Below the pieces are notes generated by a model, which was not told the DNA's origin, did no database searches, and worked only from the letters and a program-made list of their open reading frames with translations. The translations under genes and the position numbers were made by a program. Shown piece after piece: positions 15,586-24,200 of a DNA stretch of 64,000 bases; position 1 is the stretch's first letter, and each line of letters opens with the position of its first letter. Source of the stretch: JAJEAD01 sp964420925 (GTDB lineage: Bacteria; Pseudomonadota; Gammaproteobacteria; HK1); the NCBI GenBank assembly GCA_964420925.1, contig CAYQVB010000116.1, forward strand, positions 8,715 to 72,714. The letters run 5' to 3'.

Positions 15586-17553
15586 ATGACCAACCCAATT
15601 GTTGTCGAGAATCAACGGCCGGGCTCGCCCTCCACCGAGTGGGACATCAACGGTTGGGGCGACCCGACGATTCAGGGCTTTGGCCACGACATCAGCATAA
15701 ACCGCGGCGAGACCATCAATTTCAGGATCAAGACCGACTCGGACGACTACCGGATCGATATCTATCGTCTTGGCTACTACGGTGGGCTGGGGGCTCGCCT
15801 GGTCGACACGGCTCATCCGTCCGTTCCTTTACCGCAAGAGCAGCCCGAAGGGATAAAGGATCCGGATACGCTCCTCCATGATTGCGGCAACTGGGCCGTC
15901 TCCGCTTCCTGGCAGGCACCGTCCGACGCCACCTCGGGGATCTACATCGCGAGACTCATCCGGCAGGACGATGCGCCGCTCGGCTGGCGCGCCGACAACA
16001 GCCGTAGCGAGCCGGCGGAAAAGCCCGAGGCCGTGCCCCACGCCTACGGTGTGGGGGGTCGCGGACGCCTCGCCAATGCCTTGCGCGAGCCGCGGGCAAG
16101 TCATATCTACTTTGTCGTGCGTGACGACGAGCGGGACGCCGACATTCTGTTCCAGACCGCCGACACCACCTGGCAGGCTTACAACCGCTACGGAGGACAC
16201 TCGACCTACGCCAGGCTCGATCCCGCCTATCCGCGGGTGCACGGCGGACCGCCGCGGGCCTACAAGGTGAGCTACAACCGCCCGCTCGAGACACGTCACT
16301 ACCGGGCAGTCAACACGGTGTTCAACGCAGAGTATCCGTGCGTGCGTTTTCTCGAGGGCAACGGGTTCGACGTCACCTACTTCACCGGCCTCGACAGCGA
16401 CCGGCGGGGTGAGCTCATCCGCAATCACCGTCTGTTCTTGTCGGTGGGTCACGACGAGTACTGGTCGCTCGGTCAGCGACGTAACGTTGAAGCGGCCCGC
16501 GACCGCGGCGTCAATCTCGCATTCTTCAGCGGCAACGAGGCGTATTGGAAGACCCGGTGGGAACCGAGCATCGACGGCTCGGGCACGCCTTACCGCACCC
16601 TCGTCACCTACAAGGAAACCCATGCCGGTGCAAAGATCGACCCGGTGGCCGATGTCTGGACCGGCACCTGGCGAGACTCCCGTCCCTTCAACCCGGAAGG
16701 CGCACAACCCGAAAACGCGCTGACCGGCACCATCTTCATGGTGGACGCATGGCGTAACGATCCCTTGGTGGTGCCGGCCGAATATGCGCGCCTGCGTTTC
16801 TGGCGCGATACCGATGTCGAGCGTCTCGAGCCGGGTGAAAAGGCGGTGCTCCTCAAAGGACTCCTGGGTCACGAGTGGGACGAGGACATCGACAACGGTT
16901 TTCGACCACCCGGTCTGTTCCGGTTGTCCGAGACCACCGTGGACAACGTTGCCTACTTGCAGGACTGCGGGACGGTCGACGATTCGGGCACCGCCACCCA
17001 TCACCTCACGATGTACAAACACGAGAGCGGGGCGCTAGTGTTCGGCGCCGGCACGGTGCAATGGGCCTGGGGTCTGGATGCCCACCACGATACCGACTGC
17101 GGGGTCCCGCCGGATATCGCCAACGTGGACTCCACCCGGGTTGGAGTCGACTTGAGCGGGCCGGATCAGAACGTTCGACAGGCGACCATCAACCTGTTCG
17201 CCGACATGGGGATCCAGCCCGAAACGTTGCAGGATGGCCTGGTACGGGCCAGCGCTTCGACCGACAAGGAGCCACCGATCTCGACCATCGAGGCGCCGAT
17301 TCGCAACGTCGTGCTCCCGGCCAACAGTCCGGTCTCGATATGCGGAACGGCGCACGATACCGATGGTGAAGTCGCCGCCGTGGAGGTATCCACCGACGGC
17401 GGCAGATGCTGGCATCCGGCCGTCGGCCGCGAGCGTTGGTCCTACGAATGGACCCCCACCGAGCCGGGCTCCGCAGTCGTCATGAGCCGCGCCGTCGACG
17501 ACAGTGGCAACATCGAAATCCCCCCGTTTCGCACCTGCCTCGTCATCGAGTAA
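15586..17553 (+). CDS. N,N-dimethylformamidase beta-subunit-like protein
   Basis: A 655-residue protein. An N-terminal beta-sandwich (about 1-120, with VSRGE-like ISINRGETINFRI and YRIDIYRLGYYGG) precedes the large domain related to the C-terminal part of the N,N-dimethylformamidase large subunit (about 150-540, with FLSVGHDEYWS, FFSGNEAYWKTRWE and FGAGTVQWAWGLD). An Ig-like domain ends the protein (about 565-655, STDGGRCWHPAVG). No signal peptide is seen. In true dimethylformamidase a mononuclear iron held by Tyr and Glu residues hydrolyses the amide. No small-subunit gene is adjacent, so activity on dimethylformamide is not assured. Confidence 0.75.
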   Translation: MTNPIVVENQRPGSPSTEWDINGWGDPTIQGFGHDISINRGETINFRIKTDSDDYRIDIYRLGYYGGLGARLVDTAHPSVPLPQEQPEGIKDPDTLLHDCGNWAVSASWQAPSDATSGIYIARLIRQDDAPLGWRADNSRSEPAEKPEAVPHAYGVGGRGRLANALREPRASHIYFVVRDDERDADILFQTADTTWQAYNRYGGHSTYARLDPAYPRVHGGPPRAYKVSYNRPLETRHYRAVNTVFNAEYPCVRFLEGNGFDVTYFTGLDSDRRGELIRNHRLFLSVGHDEYWSLGQRRNVEAARDRGVNLAFFSGNEAYWKTRWEPSIDGSGTPYRTLVTYKETHAGAKIDPVADVWTGTWRDSRPFNPEGAQPENALTGTIFMVDAWRNDPLVVPAEYARLRFWRDTDVERLEPGEKAVLLKGLLGHEWDEDIDNGFRPPGLFRLSETTVDNVAYLQDCGTVDDSGTATHHLTMYKHESGALVFGAGTVQWAWGLDAHHDTDCGVPPDIANVDSTRVGVDLSGPDQNVRQATINLFADMGIQPETLQDGLVRASASTDKEPPISTIEAPIRNVVLPANSPVSICGTAHDTDGEVAAVEVSTDGGRCWHPAVGRERWSYEWTPTEPGSAVVMSRAVDDSGNIEIPPFRTCLVIE

Positions 17554-17978
17554 CGAACCGGGTCAGGTCGGTTGAAACTCGGCCAGCCTGTTGAACCGCG
17601 CCCCTGGAAACGGGCAGATTCCGGTAGAAGAACTGGCTGAGAGACTCCCGTCCAACCCTGGCCGCAATGTTTCACCGATTTCCTGCTGCGGACGCCAATC
17701 TGCTCGCGCTAGCGGGTCGTACTCCCTCGAGCCGCTTCGACGTAGTGTCGGCTACGCCTTCAGCATCTCTCGGTCCGTGCGACCCACTATCACAGCAGAT
17801 TGACGCCCTCACGACGAAAATCGGTGAAACCTTGCGGCTAGCGCTGCCGCGATATCCGGGAGCGGCGGCGGGAAAGTGGACCACGGTGGTGGCGGGATGG
17901 CCCTGCCGCGGCGGAGCAAGACTCCGCCAGTGTGGCCCTTTCCTGCAATGAGCTTGTTCGAGACGGGGTGGAGTAGCG
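17554..17978. other. 425-base intergenic stretch, no gene recognised
   Basis: This gap lies between convergent genes. Short open frames occur but none shows a recognisable motif or plausible ribosome-binding site. No T-run hairpin or tRNA-like fold was found. Confidence 0.5.
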
Positions 17979-19160
17979 CTACCAGTTGCGCTTTCGGGCG
18001 TTGGTCAGCACTTCGTGCCCGTCGCGCGTTATGAGCACGCTCTCTTCGAAGTCGCCGACGTAGCCGTCCATTCCGAGCGTCTTTTCGAGGTTGATCACCA
18101 TGTTCGGAACGAGCGGAGTGTGATCATCCGGGACGAGCCACGGCGCGTCCCAGCCCATGCCGATCCCGTGGCCCAGACCGGAGAACACGCCCTCCAGCGG
18201 GTAGCCCAGCTCCTGCTGCTTGCCGTTGCCGGCGATGGCGAGATCCGCGGCGCTCGCACCCTTGTGAATGGCCTCGATCCCGGCCTCCACCACCGAGATC
18301 GCGGCCTCGAACGCGTCGATCTGCCGATTGGTGGCCTTTCCTATCGCCTTGGAGCGCGAGACGTCGAAGTAGTAGCCGTCGAACACCCCGGAGATCCCGA
18401 GACGCAACCACTGACCGTCCTGAAGCGGAGCCGGGTTGGCCCAGGTCGGGAAGATGGATCGGCAGGCGGTGGGGTGCTCGCCGCCGGTGCCGCTCGCCAT
18501 GAAGCTGTTGTAGAGAACTCCCCCGGCGGGCACCAGGACCTGCTGGCCGGCCGCCACCACGTCGCCGTGGGTGGCGCCGGCGACGGCCCGGCCGAGCATG
18601 GCGTCGATGGTCCTGGAGCCGATTTCAGCCGCTGCGACCAGGAGCTCGATCTCGGCCGGGGACTTGACCGCACGCAGGCGCGAGAGGATCGCTTCCGCCG
18701 CTTCGAAGCGCGCTTCCGGAAGCGCGCCGCGCAGGCGATCGAGGTAGCTCGCGGGCAGCGTGTCGTAGCCTGCGATCCCCAGCCGGCCGGCGTCGAGACC
18801 GGCCGCTCGGATTTCATCGATCAGGGTTTCCAGGACCCGATCGGTGCGCACCACGTCCTCTCGCGGCATGGCCACCTCGTCGAGGACGGGAATGTCGGCG
18901 AGCAGGCGCGCCCGCCCGTCCGCACCGAGAAGAACGAAGGGGTGGGCCCGCGCGGACCAGTGATCCCCGTAGTCGGGAATGAAGGGGAAGGAGGAATAGA
19001 AGTTGGTGAGGTACATGACGTCGCCGTAGCGATCGAGGGTCCCTCCGCCCCGCCCGCACACCAGCAGGGCGTCCAGACCGCTCCGGCGGACGGCCTCCGC
19101 CGCTCGCGAGCGCCGCTCCTCGAACTCCCGGCGGGGGATGGCGGGTGCACGCCGGGTCAT
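17979..19160 (-). CDS. M24-family (Xaa-Pro peptidase/creatinase-like) protein with an altered metal site
   Basis: A 393-residue pita-bread-fold protein with an N-terminal creatinase-type domain (about 10-150) and a C-terminal M24 domain. Metal ligands of M24 peptidases are Asp, Asp, His, Glu, Glu. Here the second Asp (D266, in YYFDVSRS), the His (H331, GLGHGIGMGWD), and both Glu (E359 in INLEKTLGM, E372 in DFEESVLIT) are present. The first Asp position aligns with Gly255 in RLGISGVFDGY. This suggests either a single-metal enzyme or a creatinase-like, metal-independent hydrolase of an N-substituted small molecule. The start at 19160 gives the family N-terminus. Confidence 0.75.
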   Translation of the reverse strand: MTRRAPAIPRREFEERRSRAAEAVRRSGLDALLVCGRGGGTLDRYGDVMYLTNFYSSFPFIPDYGDHWSARAHPFVLLGADGRARLLADIPVLDEVAMPREDVVRTDRVLETLIDEIRAAGLDAGRLGIAGYDTLPASYLDRLRGALPEARFEAAEAILSRLRAVKSPAEIELLVAAAEIGSRTIDAMLGRAVAGATHGDVVAAGQQVLVPAGGVLYNSFMASGTGGEHPTACRSIFPTWANPAPLQDGQWLRLGISGVFDGYYFDVSRSKAIGKATNRQIDAFEAAISVVEAGIEAIHKGASAADLAIAGNGKQQELGYPLEGVFSGLGHGIGMGWDAPWLVPDDHTPLVPNMVINLEKTLGMDGYVGDFEESVLITRDGHEVLTNARKRNW

Positions 19161-19193
19161 CGCCCGGCACCCCGAAACGTGCTGCGACAGGGT

Positions 19194-19265
19194 CCCCTCG
19201 CTACCCGGGAACCCGTCTGCAACCTCGAATTCCTCCCGCGGCAACGCCGGCGCCCCGGGCAGCAC
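19194..19265 (-). pseudogene. Possible partial duplication of the M24 gene's 5' end
   Basis: In the same frame just upstream of the M24 start, the translation reads APALPREEFEVADGF, close to the M24 protein's own APAIPRREFEERRSR. Eight of the first eleven residues agree, and the shared block starts at an equivalent distance from a Met (MLPG versus MTRR). It may be a leftover of a tandem duplication or of a second, deleted paralogue. Confidence 0.35.
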
Positions 19266-19362
19266 CGACCGCGACAGGGCTCGAATGCGAGTACTGGACC
19301 GCCTTGCATGGTCACCCCGGTGTGCTTGCGTGGAACTACCGACAACGTCTTGATTCTCGTGA

Positions 19363-19387
19363 ATTCCCGCATGGGCGGGAATGACGA
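19363..19387 (-). repeat. Dispersed hairpin repeat, copy 1
   Basis: ATTCCCGC-ATGG-GCGGGAAT, followed by GACGA, is a perfect eight-base-arm hairpin. Read on the minus strand it matches the GTCATTCCCGC element seen at four other places in the window. Confidence 0.6.
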
Positions 19388-19410
19388 CGAGTGGCGTCCT
19401 GCTGCGGGAT

Positions 19411-19440
19411 TTCCGTCACTCCCGCACAAACGGGAATCCA
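19411..19440 (+). repeat. Dispersed hairpin repeat, copy 2
   Basis: TTCCGTCACTCCCGCACAAA followed by CGGGAATCCA. The arms are TCCCG/CGGGA. It lies 30 bases from copy 1 in opposite orientation, in the gap between the M24 and SDR genes. Confidence 0.6.
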
Positions 19441-19489
19441 TTGTAGTAGTTTCCTCCCCGACCGCAGGTGGCTCTCCACCATGAGAGGC

Positions 19490-20254
19490 TCACATGGCGG
19501 TCAGGCCACCGTCGACCGGCAGTGCGACCCCGGTGATGTAAGAGGAGTCGTCGCTGGCGAGAAAGAGCGCAGCCGAGGCGATCTCCTCCGGCTCCGCCAT
19601 GCGGTCCATGGGGATCCGCGCGAGCACACGACGCAGCTCCGCTTCGGGGTCCGGCGACTCTGCGATGAAGCGGCGGTTCATCTCCGTGTTGACCTCGCTC
19701 GGGCAGAGGCAATTGACGCGGATGTTCCGCGGCGCGTAGTCGATGGCCATCTGCCGGGTCAGCATCACCACCGCTCCCTTGGCCGCCGCGTAGGGGGCCT
19801 GCCGGGGCGAGGCCACGAGCCCCAGCATCGAAGCGGTGTTGATGATCGAGCCGCCCCCGGTCCTGAGCATCTCCGGGATGGCGTGGCGGGAGCCGAGCAT
19901 CACTCCCTTGAGGTTGACGTCGAGGCTGCGTTGCCACGCTTCCTCGCCGACGTCCACGACGGTGGCCGGGAAGTTGACGCCCGCGTTGTTGAATAGCACG
20001 TCGACCCGTCCGAAGGTCTCGACGGTGACGCGGACCATGCGCTCCACCTGCTCCGGCGCCGCAACGTCGACCGGGACGAACGCGGCCTTGCCGCCCTCGC
20101 GCCTGATCCGCGCCGCGGCTTCCTCGCCCGCCGCGACGTCGAGGTCGGCGATCGTCACCGCGGCGCCTTCGCGGGCGAAGAGGAGAGCGCTCGCGCGGCC
20201 GATTCCGGCTCCGGCTCCGGTGATGACGGCGACCTTGCCCTCGAGCTTTTTCAC
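19490..20254 (-). CDS. SDR-family oxidoreductase
   Basis: A 254-residue classical short-chain dehydrogenase. It shows TGAGAGIG (12-19), NNAG (89-92), the catalytic S142 and Y155-x3-K159 (APYAAAKGA), and the C-terminal ITGVALPVDGG. ADLDV after the second strand, with Asp at its end, suggests NAD rather than NADP preference. The product resembles 3-oxoacyl-ACP reductase/glucose-dehydrogenase-like SDRs, and the true substrate is unknown. It is followed on the same strand by the M24 gene, with a 329-base gap that holds two repeat copies. Confidence 0.85.
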   Translation of the reverse strand: MKKLEGKVAVITGAGAGIGRASALLFAREGAAVTIADLDVAAGEEAAARIRREGGKAAFVPVDVAAPEQVERMVRVTVETFGRVDVLFNNAGVNFPATVVDVGEEAWQRSLDVNLKGVMLGSRHAIPEMLRTGGGSIINTASMLGLVASPRQAPYAAAKGAVVMLTRQMAIDYAPRNIRVNCLCPSEVNTEMNRRFIAESPDPEAELRRVLARIPMDRMAEPEEIASAALFLASDDSSYITGVALPVDGGLTAM

Positions 20255-20514
20255 GGCTGCTCCCTCGCGCTTTTCGTACTGCCCTTCGTCGGGGGTGCAA
20301 GCCTACGGGACGCGGGACGGGACGCGCCACCTGGCGCGGAAGCGCGACCGGACGCATTCGCGATTCGGTGGGAATCGTGCCAGGGAGGGACGAGCCAACA
20401 GGTGCCTCCTCGTGCCCTCGCCGTTTCCCACCATGACCGAACACCACTGCGCCCGGACGGGCGCCGCGTTTCGGGGAGGCGGGCACCTCCCCGGTGAATC
20501 GCGGTCCCCTCGAA

Positions 20515-20865
20515 TCAGGCTTCTACGTAGCGATCGGAGCCGGGACCGAAGGCCGGTCCGTTGATGACGAGGTAGGTGAGTCTCCCCTCGAGCTCGTAGG
20601 GGACATCCTTCGGGATCAACACCAGATCGCCGGTGGCCGCCGTCAGCCAGGGGGCGCCGTCACCGACCTGGAAGCGCCCTTCCCCTTCGATCACGTAGTA
20701 CACCCGGTCGCCGGTGGTGCTCGCGAGGCGCCGGTGGCGTCCATCGATCTTCACCCAGGTCACGCTCAGGTCGCGGCTGTGCCGGTCGCGATTGATCGCG
20801 TGCTTCATCACCAGGTCGTTGTCGGGCACCTCGATATCGGGCACCTCGTCAAGTCGAATGAGCAT
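20515..20865 (-). CDS. Cupin-domain protein
   Basis: A 116-residue single cupin: GDRVYYVIEGEGRFQVGDG is cupin motif 1 and GDLVLIPKDVPYELEG is motif 2. The usual metal His residues of motif 1 (HxH) are absent, replaced around DRVYYV, so metal binding is doubtful. AGGAG lies eight bases before the ATG at 20865. It is divergent from an amino-acid ABC transporter and may be a small enzyme or sensor for the same substrate. That link is inference from position only. Confidence 0.7.
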   Translation of the reverse strand: MLIRLDEVPDIEVPDNDLVMKHAINRDRHSRDLSVTWVKIDGRHRRLASTTGDRVYYVIEGEGRFQVGDGAPWLTAATGDLVLIPKDVPYELEGRLTYLVINGPAFGPGSDRYVEA

Positions 20866-21048
20866 GGTACGCTGACTCCTGCCAATAGTCGCCGCTCTGC
20901 CGCCGCCGCGTCTTGCCGGAGTCCGCGGTTGACGCCCGCGATGCCCGGGTAGCATGCTGGCGGCGGCGGTGGAGAGCCCGTCACCATCATAACTTGGCGC
21001 TCTCGACCGGCGGCAAGATTCCAACTCATCCAACTCAGAGGATTCCCC

Positions 21049-21858
21049 ATGATCAAACGCATGCTGCAAGCGCTCGCCTCGACGCTGGCGCTGGTTCTGC
21101 TCTTCACCCCGGCGGTGGAGGCCCGCTCCCTCGACGACATCGTCAAGTCCGGCGTCATCAGGATTGGGGTCAACCCCAACTTCCCGCCGATGAGCGCCTA
21201 CGGCGAGACCAACGAGTTCGAGGGCTTCGACATCGAGGTCGGAAACATCATCGCCGAGCGGCTCGGAGTGGAGGCGGAGTACGTACCGACCGAGACTCCT
21301 CAGCGCGTGCCCTTCATCGTCTCCGAGCGCATCGACATCTCGCTCGGCGCGCTGACTCGCACCACTTCGCGGTCGATGCTCATCGACTACACGGTGCCGC
21401 TGCACACCGAGGTGATGGCAGTGCTCACCACCGACAAGGTGATGGCCGAGTCGGTAGAGGACCTCAACTCTTCGGACATCACCCTGGTCAACATCCGGGC
21501 CACCTGGCCGGTGGACTACAACAAGGAACGGCTCCCCAACGCCAACATGATCCTGGTGGACAGCATCGCCGACACGGTGCGTGCGGTGGCGCAGGGACGG
21601 GGCGACGCGATCGTGGAGAACATCGACTTCTTCATGGCCCATACCGCCAACCACCCCGACGTCAACTGGCGGGTGCTGCCCGAGAAGCTGTTCGTCGCCT
21701 ACTGCGGAATCGGCGTTCAGAAGAACAACCACAGCCTGAGGCAGTTCCTCAACATCCTACTCTACGAGCTGCACAGCGGCGGCACGATCAACGAGCTCTG
21801 GGAAGCCGCCTACGGCGCCCCGATGCTCGTGGAGGTCGAGCCGACCCCCTTCTTCTGA
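21049..21858 (+). CDS. Polar amino-acid ABC transporter, periplasmic substrate-binding protein
   Basis: A 269-residue family 3 solute-binding protein. A signal peptide occupies about residues 1-25 (hydrophobic run SLTLALVLLFTP-like, cleavage near VEARS). The mature part shows GVIRIGVNPNFPPMSAYGE, then FDIEVGNIIAERLG, the family signature region. ERIDISLGALTRTTSR is the ligand-contact loop. It would capture a polar or charged amino acid or derivative in the periplasm. AGAGGA precedes the ATG. The three following genes complete the transporter. Confidence 0.88.
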   Translation: MIKRMLQALASTLALVLLFTPAVEARSLDDIVKSGVIRIGVNPNFPPMSAYGETNEFEGFDIEVGNIIAERLGVEAEYVPTETPQRVPFIVSERIDISLGALTRTTSRSMLIDYTVPLHTEVMAVLTTDKVMAESVEDLNSSDITLVNIRATWPVDYNKERLPNANMILVDSIADTVRAVAQGRGDAIVENIDFFMAHTANHPDVNWRVLPEKLFVAYCGIGVQKNNHSLRQFLNILLYELHSGGTINELWEAAYGAPMLVEVEPTPFF

Positions 21859-21953
21859 GGCTCGCGCACATCGCGGCCCGGCGCCGCGTCCGGACCCGCT
21901 CCGGGCGCGGCGCGGTCGTGTTCGCCCCGCACATTTAGAGTCCATCGCGCCGC

Positions 21954-22628
21954 ATGGACTACACCTTCCAGTTCGGCGTCGTCGCCAAGCACCTCCCCTA
22001 CCTGATCGGAGGGGCCTGGGTAAGCCTGCTGCTCGCCTTCCTCGCGTTCTGGGCCGGCGCGGTCATCGGCCTGCTCGGAGCGATGGGCAAGACCTTCGGC
22101 GGCCGGATTCTGTACCGGGTGATCGACGTCTACGTAGTGTTCTTCACCAACACGCCGGCGCTCGTGCAGATCTACGTGATCTTCTACGGTCTCCCCGATA
22201 TCGGCATCGTCCTCTCTCCCTTCAACTCGGTGCTCCTCGGCCTCACGCTCAACTGCGGCGCCTATCTCACCGAGATCCAGCGCGCCGGCTTTCAGTCCGT
22301 GCGCCGAGAGGAGCTCGAGGCGGCGGAGACGCTCGGCATGTCCCTGTGGCAGACCGTGCGCTACGTCATCGCCCCGCACATCGCGAAGACCCTCTACGCA
22401 CCGCTGTCGAACTTCTACATCTGGATCGTGCTCGGCAGCTCGATGGCCGGCATCTTCGCAGTGGAGGAGCTTACCGGCCGGGCCATCAACGTCTCCTCGA
22501 GCACCTTCCGCACCATCGAAGTGTTCACCTACACCGCCGGCATCTACGTGGTGCTCACGGTCGTGGCGAGCGCGTTGCTCGCCCTCATCGGGCGCCACGC
22601 GTTCCGGGTGAAGGCGAGGATCTTCTGA
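21954..22628 (+). CDS. Amino-acid ABC transporter permease (HisM/GlnP type)
   Basis: A 224-residue inner-membrane permease with about five membrane segments. The EAA loop reads ELEAAETLGMSLWQTVRYVIAPH, which contacts the ATPase. FFTNTPALVQIYVIFYG is the typical HEQRO-family segment. Its TGA shares a base with the ATG of the second permease (TGATG at 22626-22630), so the two are made in step and likely form a heterodimer. Confidence 0.88.
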   Translation: MDYTFQFGVVAKHLPYLIGGAWVSLLLAFLAFWAGAVIGLLGAMGKTFGGRILYRVIDVYVVFFTNTPALVQIYVIFYGLPDIGIVLSPFNSVLLGLTLNCGAYLTEIQRAGFQSVRREELEAAETLGMSLWQTVRYVIAPHIAKTLYAPLSNFYIWIVLGSSMAGIFAVEELTGRAINVSSSTFRTIEVFTYTAGIYVVLTVVASALLALIGRHAFRVKARIF

Positions 22629-23317
22629 TGATCGAACGCATCGTCGACGAGATCCCCCGCTTCTTCACCTGGTACAACACCATCTTCTTCCTGAAGGCGA
22701 TGGGCGTCACCCTTGCCCTGACCCTGATCGGATGCGGGCTCGGCAGTGTGCTCGGCTTCGCCGTGGTCTACGGACGCCAGACCCGCGGGCGTCTCTTCAC
22801 TCCGATCCGCGTCCTCATCGTCGGCTACGTGGAGATCTTCCGGCGCATCCCCTTCCTGGTGCTCCTCTTCATCGTGCTTTTCACCACCGAGGGTTTCGGG
22901 GTCCGGGTCTCCTTCTTCGGAATCGCCCTGATCGCAATCTGCGTCATTTCGACCGCTTACATCTCCGAGATCATCAGGGCCGGCTTCGAGGCAATTCATC
23001 GCAACCAGTGGGACGCGGCGGAGGCGATGAACTTCGGGCGGGTGGCGACCCTGCGCTACGTGATCATGCCGCAGGCCTGGAAGGTCATCCTGCCGCCGGC
23101 CTTCGCCTACTTCGTGATGTTCATCAAGGACACCGCCCTCGCATCGCAGATGGGGGTGCTCGAGCTGACGAGAGTCGCGAAGATCTTCAACGACCGGGGC
23201 TACTCCGCCTTCCTGACCTTTGGCACTTGCCTTTTGCTCTACTTCATCCTCTCCTATCCGTTGACTCGCTTCGGACAGCGCCTGGAGCGCCGCCTTGCCT
23301 CATCTCGAAATCGTTGA
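22628..23317 (+). CDS. Amino-acid ABC transporter permease, second subunit
   Basis: A 229-residue polytopic permease of the same family. It has IFRRIPFLVLLFIVLF in the second segment and the EAA loop NQWDAAEAMNFGRVATLRYV. MFIKDTALASQMGVLELTR is a family hallmark. It overlaps the preceding permease by one base and the ATPase gene by 23 bases. Confidence 0.88.
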   Translation: MIERIVDEIPRFFTWYNTIFFLKAMGVTLALTLIGCGLGSVLGFAVVYGRQTRGRLFTPIRVLIVGYVEIFRRIPFLVLLFIVLFTTEGFGVRVSFFGIALIAICVISTAYISEIIRAGFEAIHRNQWDAAEAMNFGRVATLRYVIMPQAWKVILPPAFAYFVMFIKDTALASQMGVLELTRVAKIFNDRGYSAFLTFGTCLLLYFILSYPLTRFGQRLERRLASSRNR

Positions 23318-24035
23318 CCTTTCCGCCTCCTACGAGAAGGGAGTCGATGTGCTCTCGGGAATCGATCTGCAGGTCGAACGCGGAGAGGTGCTGAGCCTGA
23401 TCGGACCCTCCGGATCGGGCAAGAGCACGCTGCTGCGGGTGATCGTCGGTCTGCTGCCGCCCGATTCGGGCCGGCTCGAGGTGGACGGAACGCCAGTGAA
23501 TTTCTCCGACAAGCGCAGCCTGCGCGAGCTGCGCGGGCGTTGCGCCATCGTGTTCCAGCAGTACAACCTGTTCCAGAACATGAGCGTGATGCGCAACGTC
23601 ACCATCGCGCCCACCAAGATCAAGAAGCGCGACGCGGCCACGGTGCGCGCGGAGGCCGAAGCGCTGCTCGAGAAGGTCGGGCTCGGCGACAAGCGCGACG
23701 CCTACCCGGACGAGCTCTCCGGAGGGCAGCAGCAGCGCGTTGCGATCGCCCGGGCGCTGGCGCTCAAGCCCGAGATCCTGCTGCTCGACGAGGTGACCTC
23801 CGCTCTCGATCCGGAGCTCGTCAACGAGGTGCTCGACGCGATCCGGGTGCTCGCAGGGGAAGGCATGACGATGGTGGTAGTCTCCCACGAGATGGGTTTT
23901 GTGCGCGAAGTGTCGACCCGGGTCGCGATGATGGACGAGGGCCGCATCGTGGAGACGGGCACTCCGGGGGGGATCTTCGACCGCCCGAGCGCAGGCCGCA
24001 CCCGGGACTTCGTCGCCAAGATCCTGAGGGGCTGA
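23295..24035 (+). CDS. Amino-acid ABC transporter ATP-binding protein
   Basis: A 246-residue ATPase. It has Walker A GPSGSGKST (37-45), a Q-loop in VFQQYNLF, the signature LSGGQQQR, Walker B EILLLDEVTSALD and the switch His in VVSHEMG. The start is a TTG at 23295 with GGAG seven bases upstream, inside the 3' end of the second permease gene. It energises import by the complex encoded by the three preceding genes. No regulator gene is adjacent. Confidence 0.9.
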   Translation: MPHLEIVDLSASYEKGVDVLSGIDLQVERGEVLSLIGPSGSGKSTLLRVIVGLLPPDSGRLEVDGTPVNFSDKRSLRELRGRCAIVFQQYNLFQNMSVMRNVTIAPTKIKKRDAATVRAEAEALLEKVGLGDKRDAYPDELSGGQQQRVAIARALALKPEILLLDEVTSALDPELVNEVLDAIRVLAGEGMTMVVVSHEMGFVREVSTRVAMMDEGRIVETGTPGGIFDRPSAGRTRDFVAKILRG

Positions 24036-24060
24036 GGAGCCGTCCAGGGTAAGAGCACGC

Positions 24061-24078
24061 GCCCACCTGCAGGTGGGC
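24061..24078. repeat. Perfect 18-base palindrome between convergent genes
   Basis: GCCCACCTGCAGGTGGGC is fully self-complementary and lies 25 bases after the ABC ATPase stop, in the gap to the convergent Schlafen-like gene. There is no T-run on either side, so it is not a standard intrinsic terminator. It could slow convergent transcription or bind a dimeric protein. Confidence 0.5.
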
Positions 24079-24200
24079 GAGCATGAGCGCTGCGTGGCGG
24101 TGTTTCTGCGCTCCCGGCATGCAGCGACATACTCGGTCAACGCTGAAGGCGCACGTGCACGTCGTATTGTACGAGGGAGGCCCCATCTCCCTCTCCCTGT

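Noticed and set aside
13728..15593. Second long minus-strand frame overlapping the amidase gene
   Set aside because: The amidase frame carries the catalytic triad; this one has only basic low-complexity sequence.
17667..17951. Open frame in the gap after the dimethylformamidase-like gene
   Set aside because: Sequence is serine/arginine-rich without motif, start signal or overlap to support a gene.
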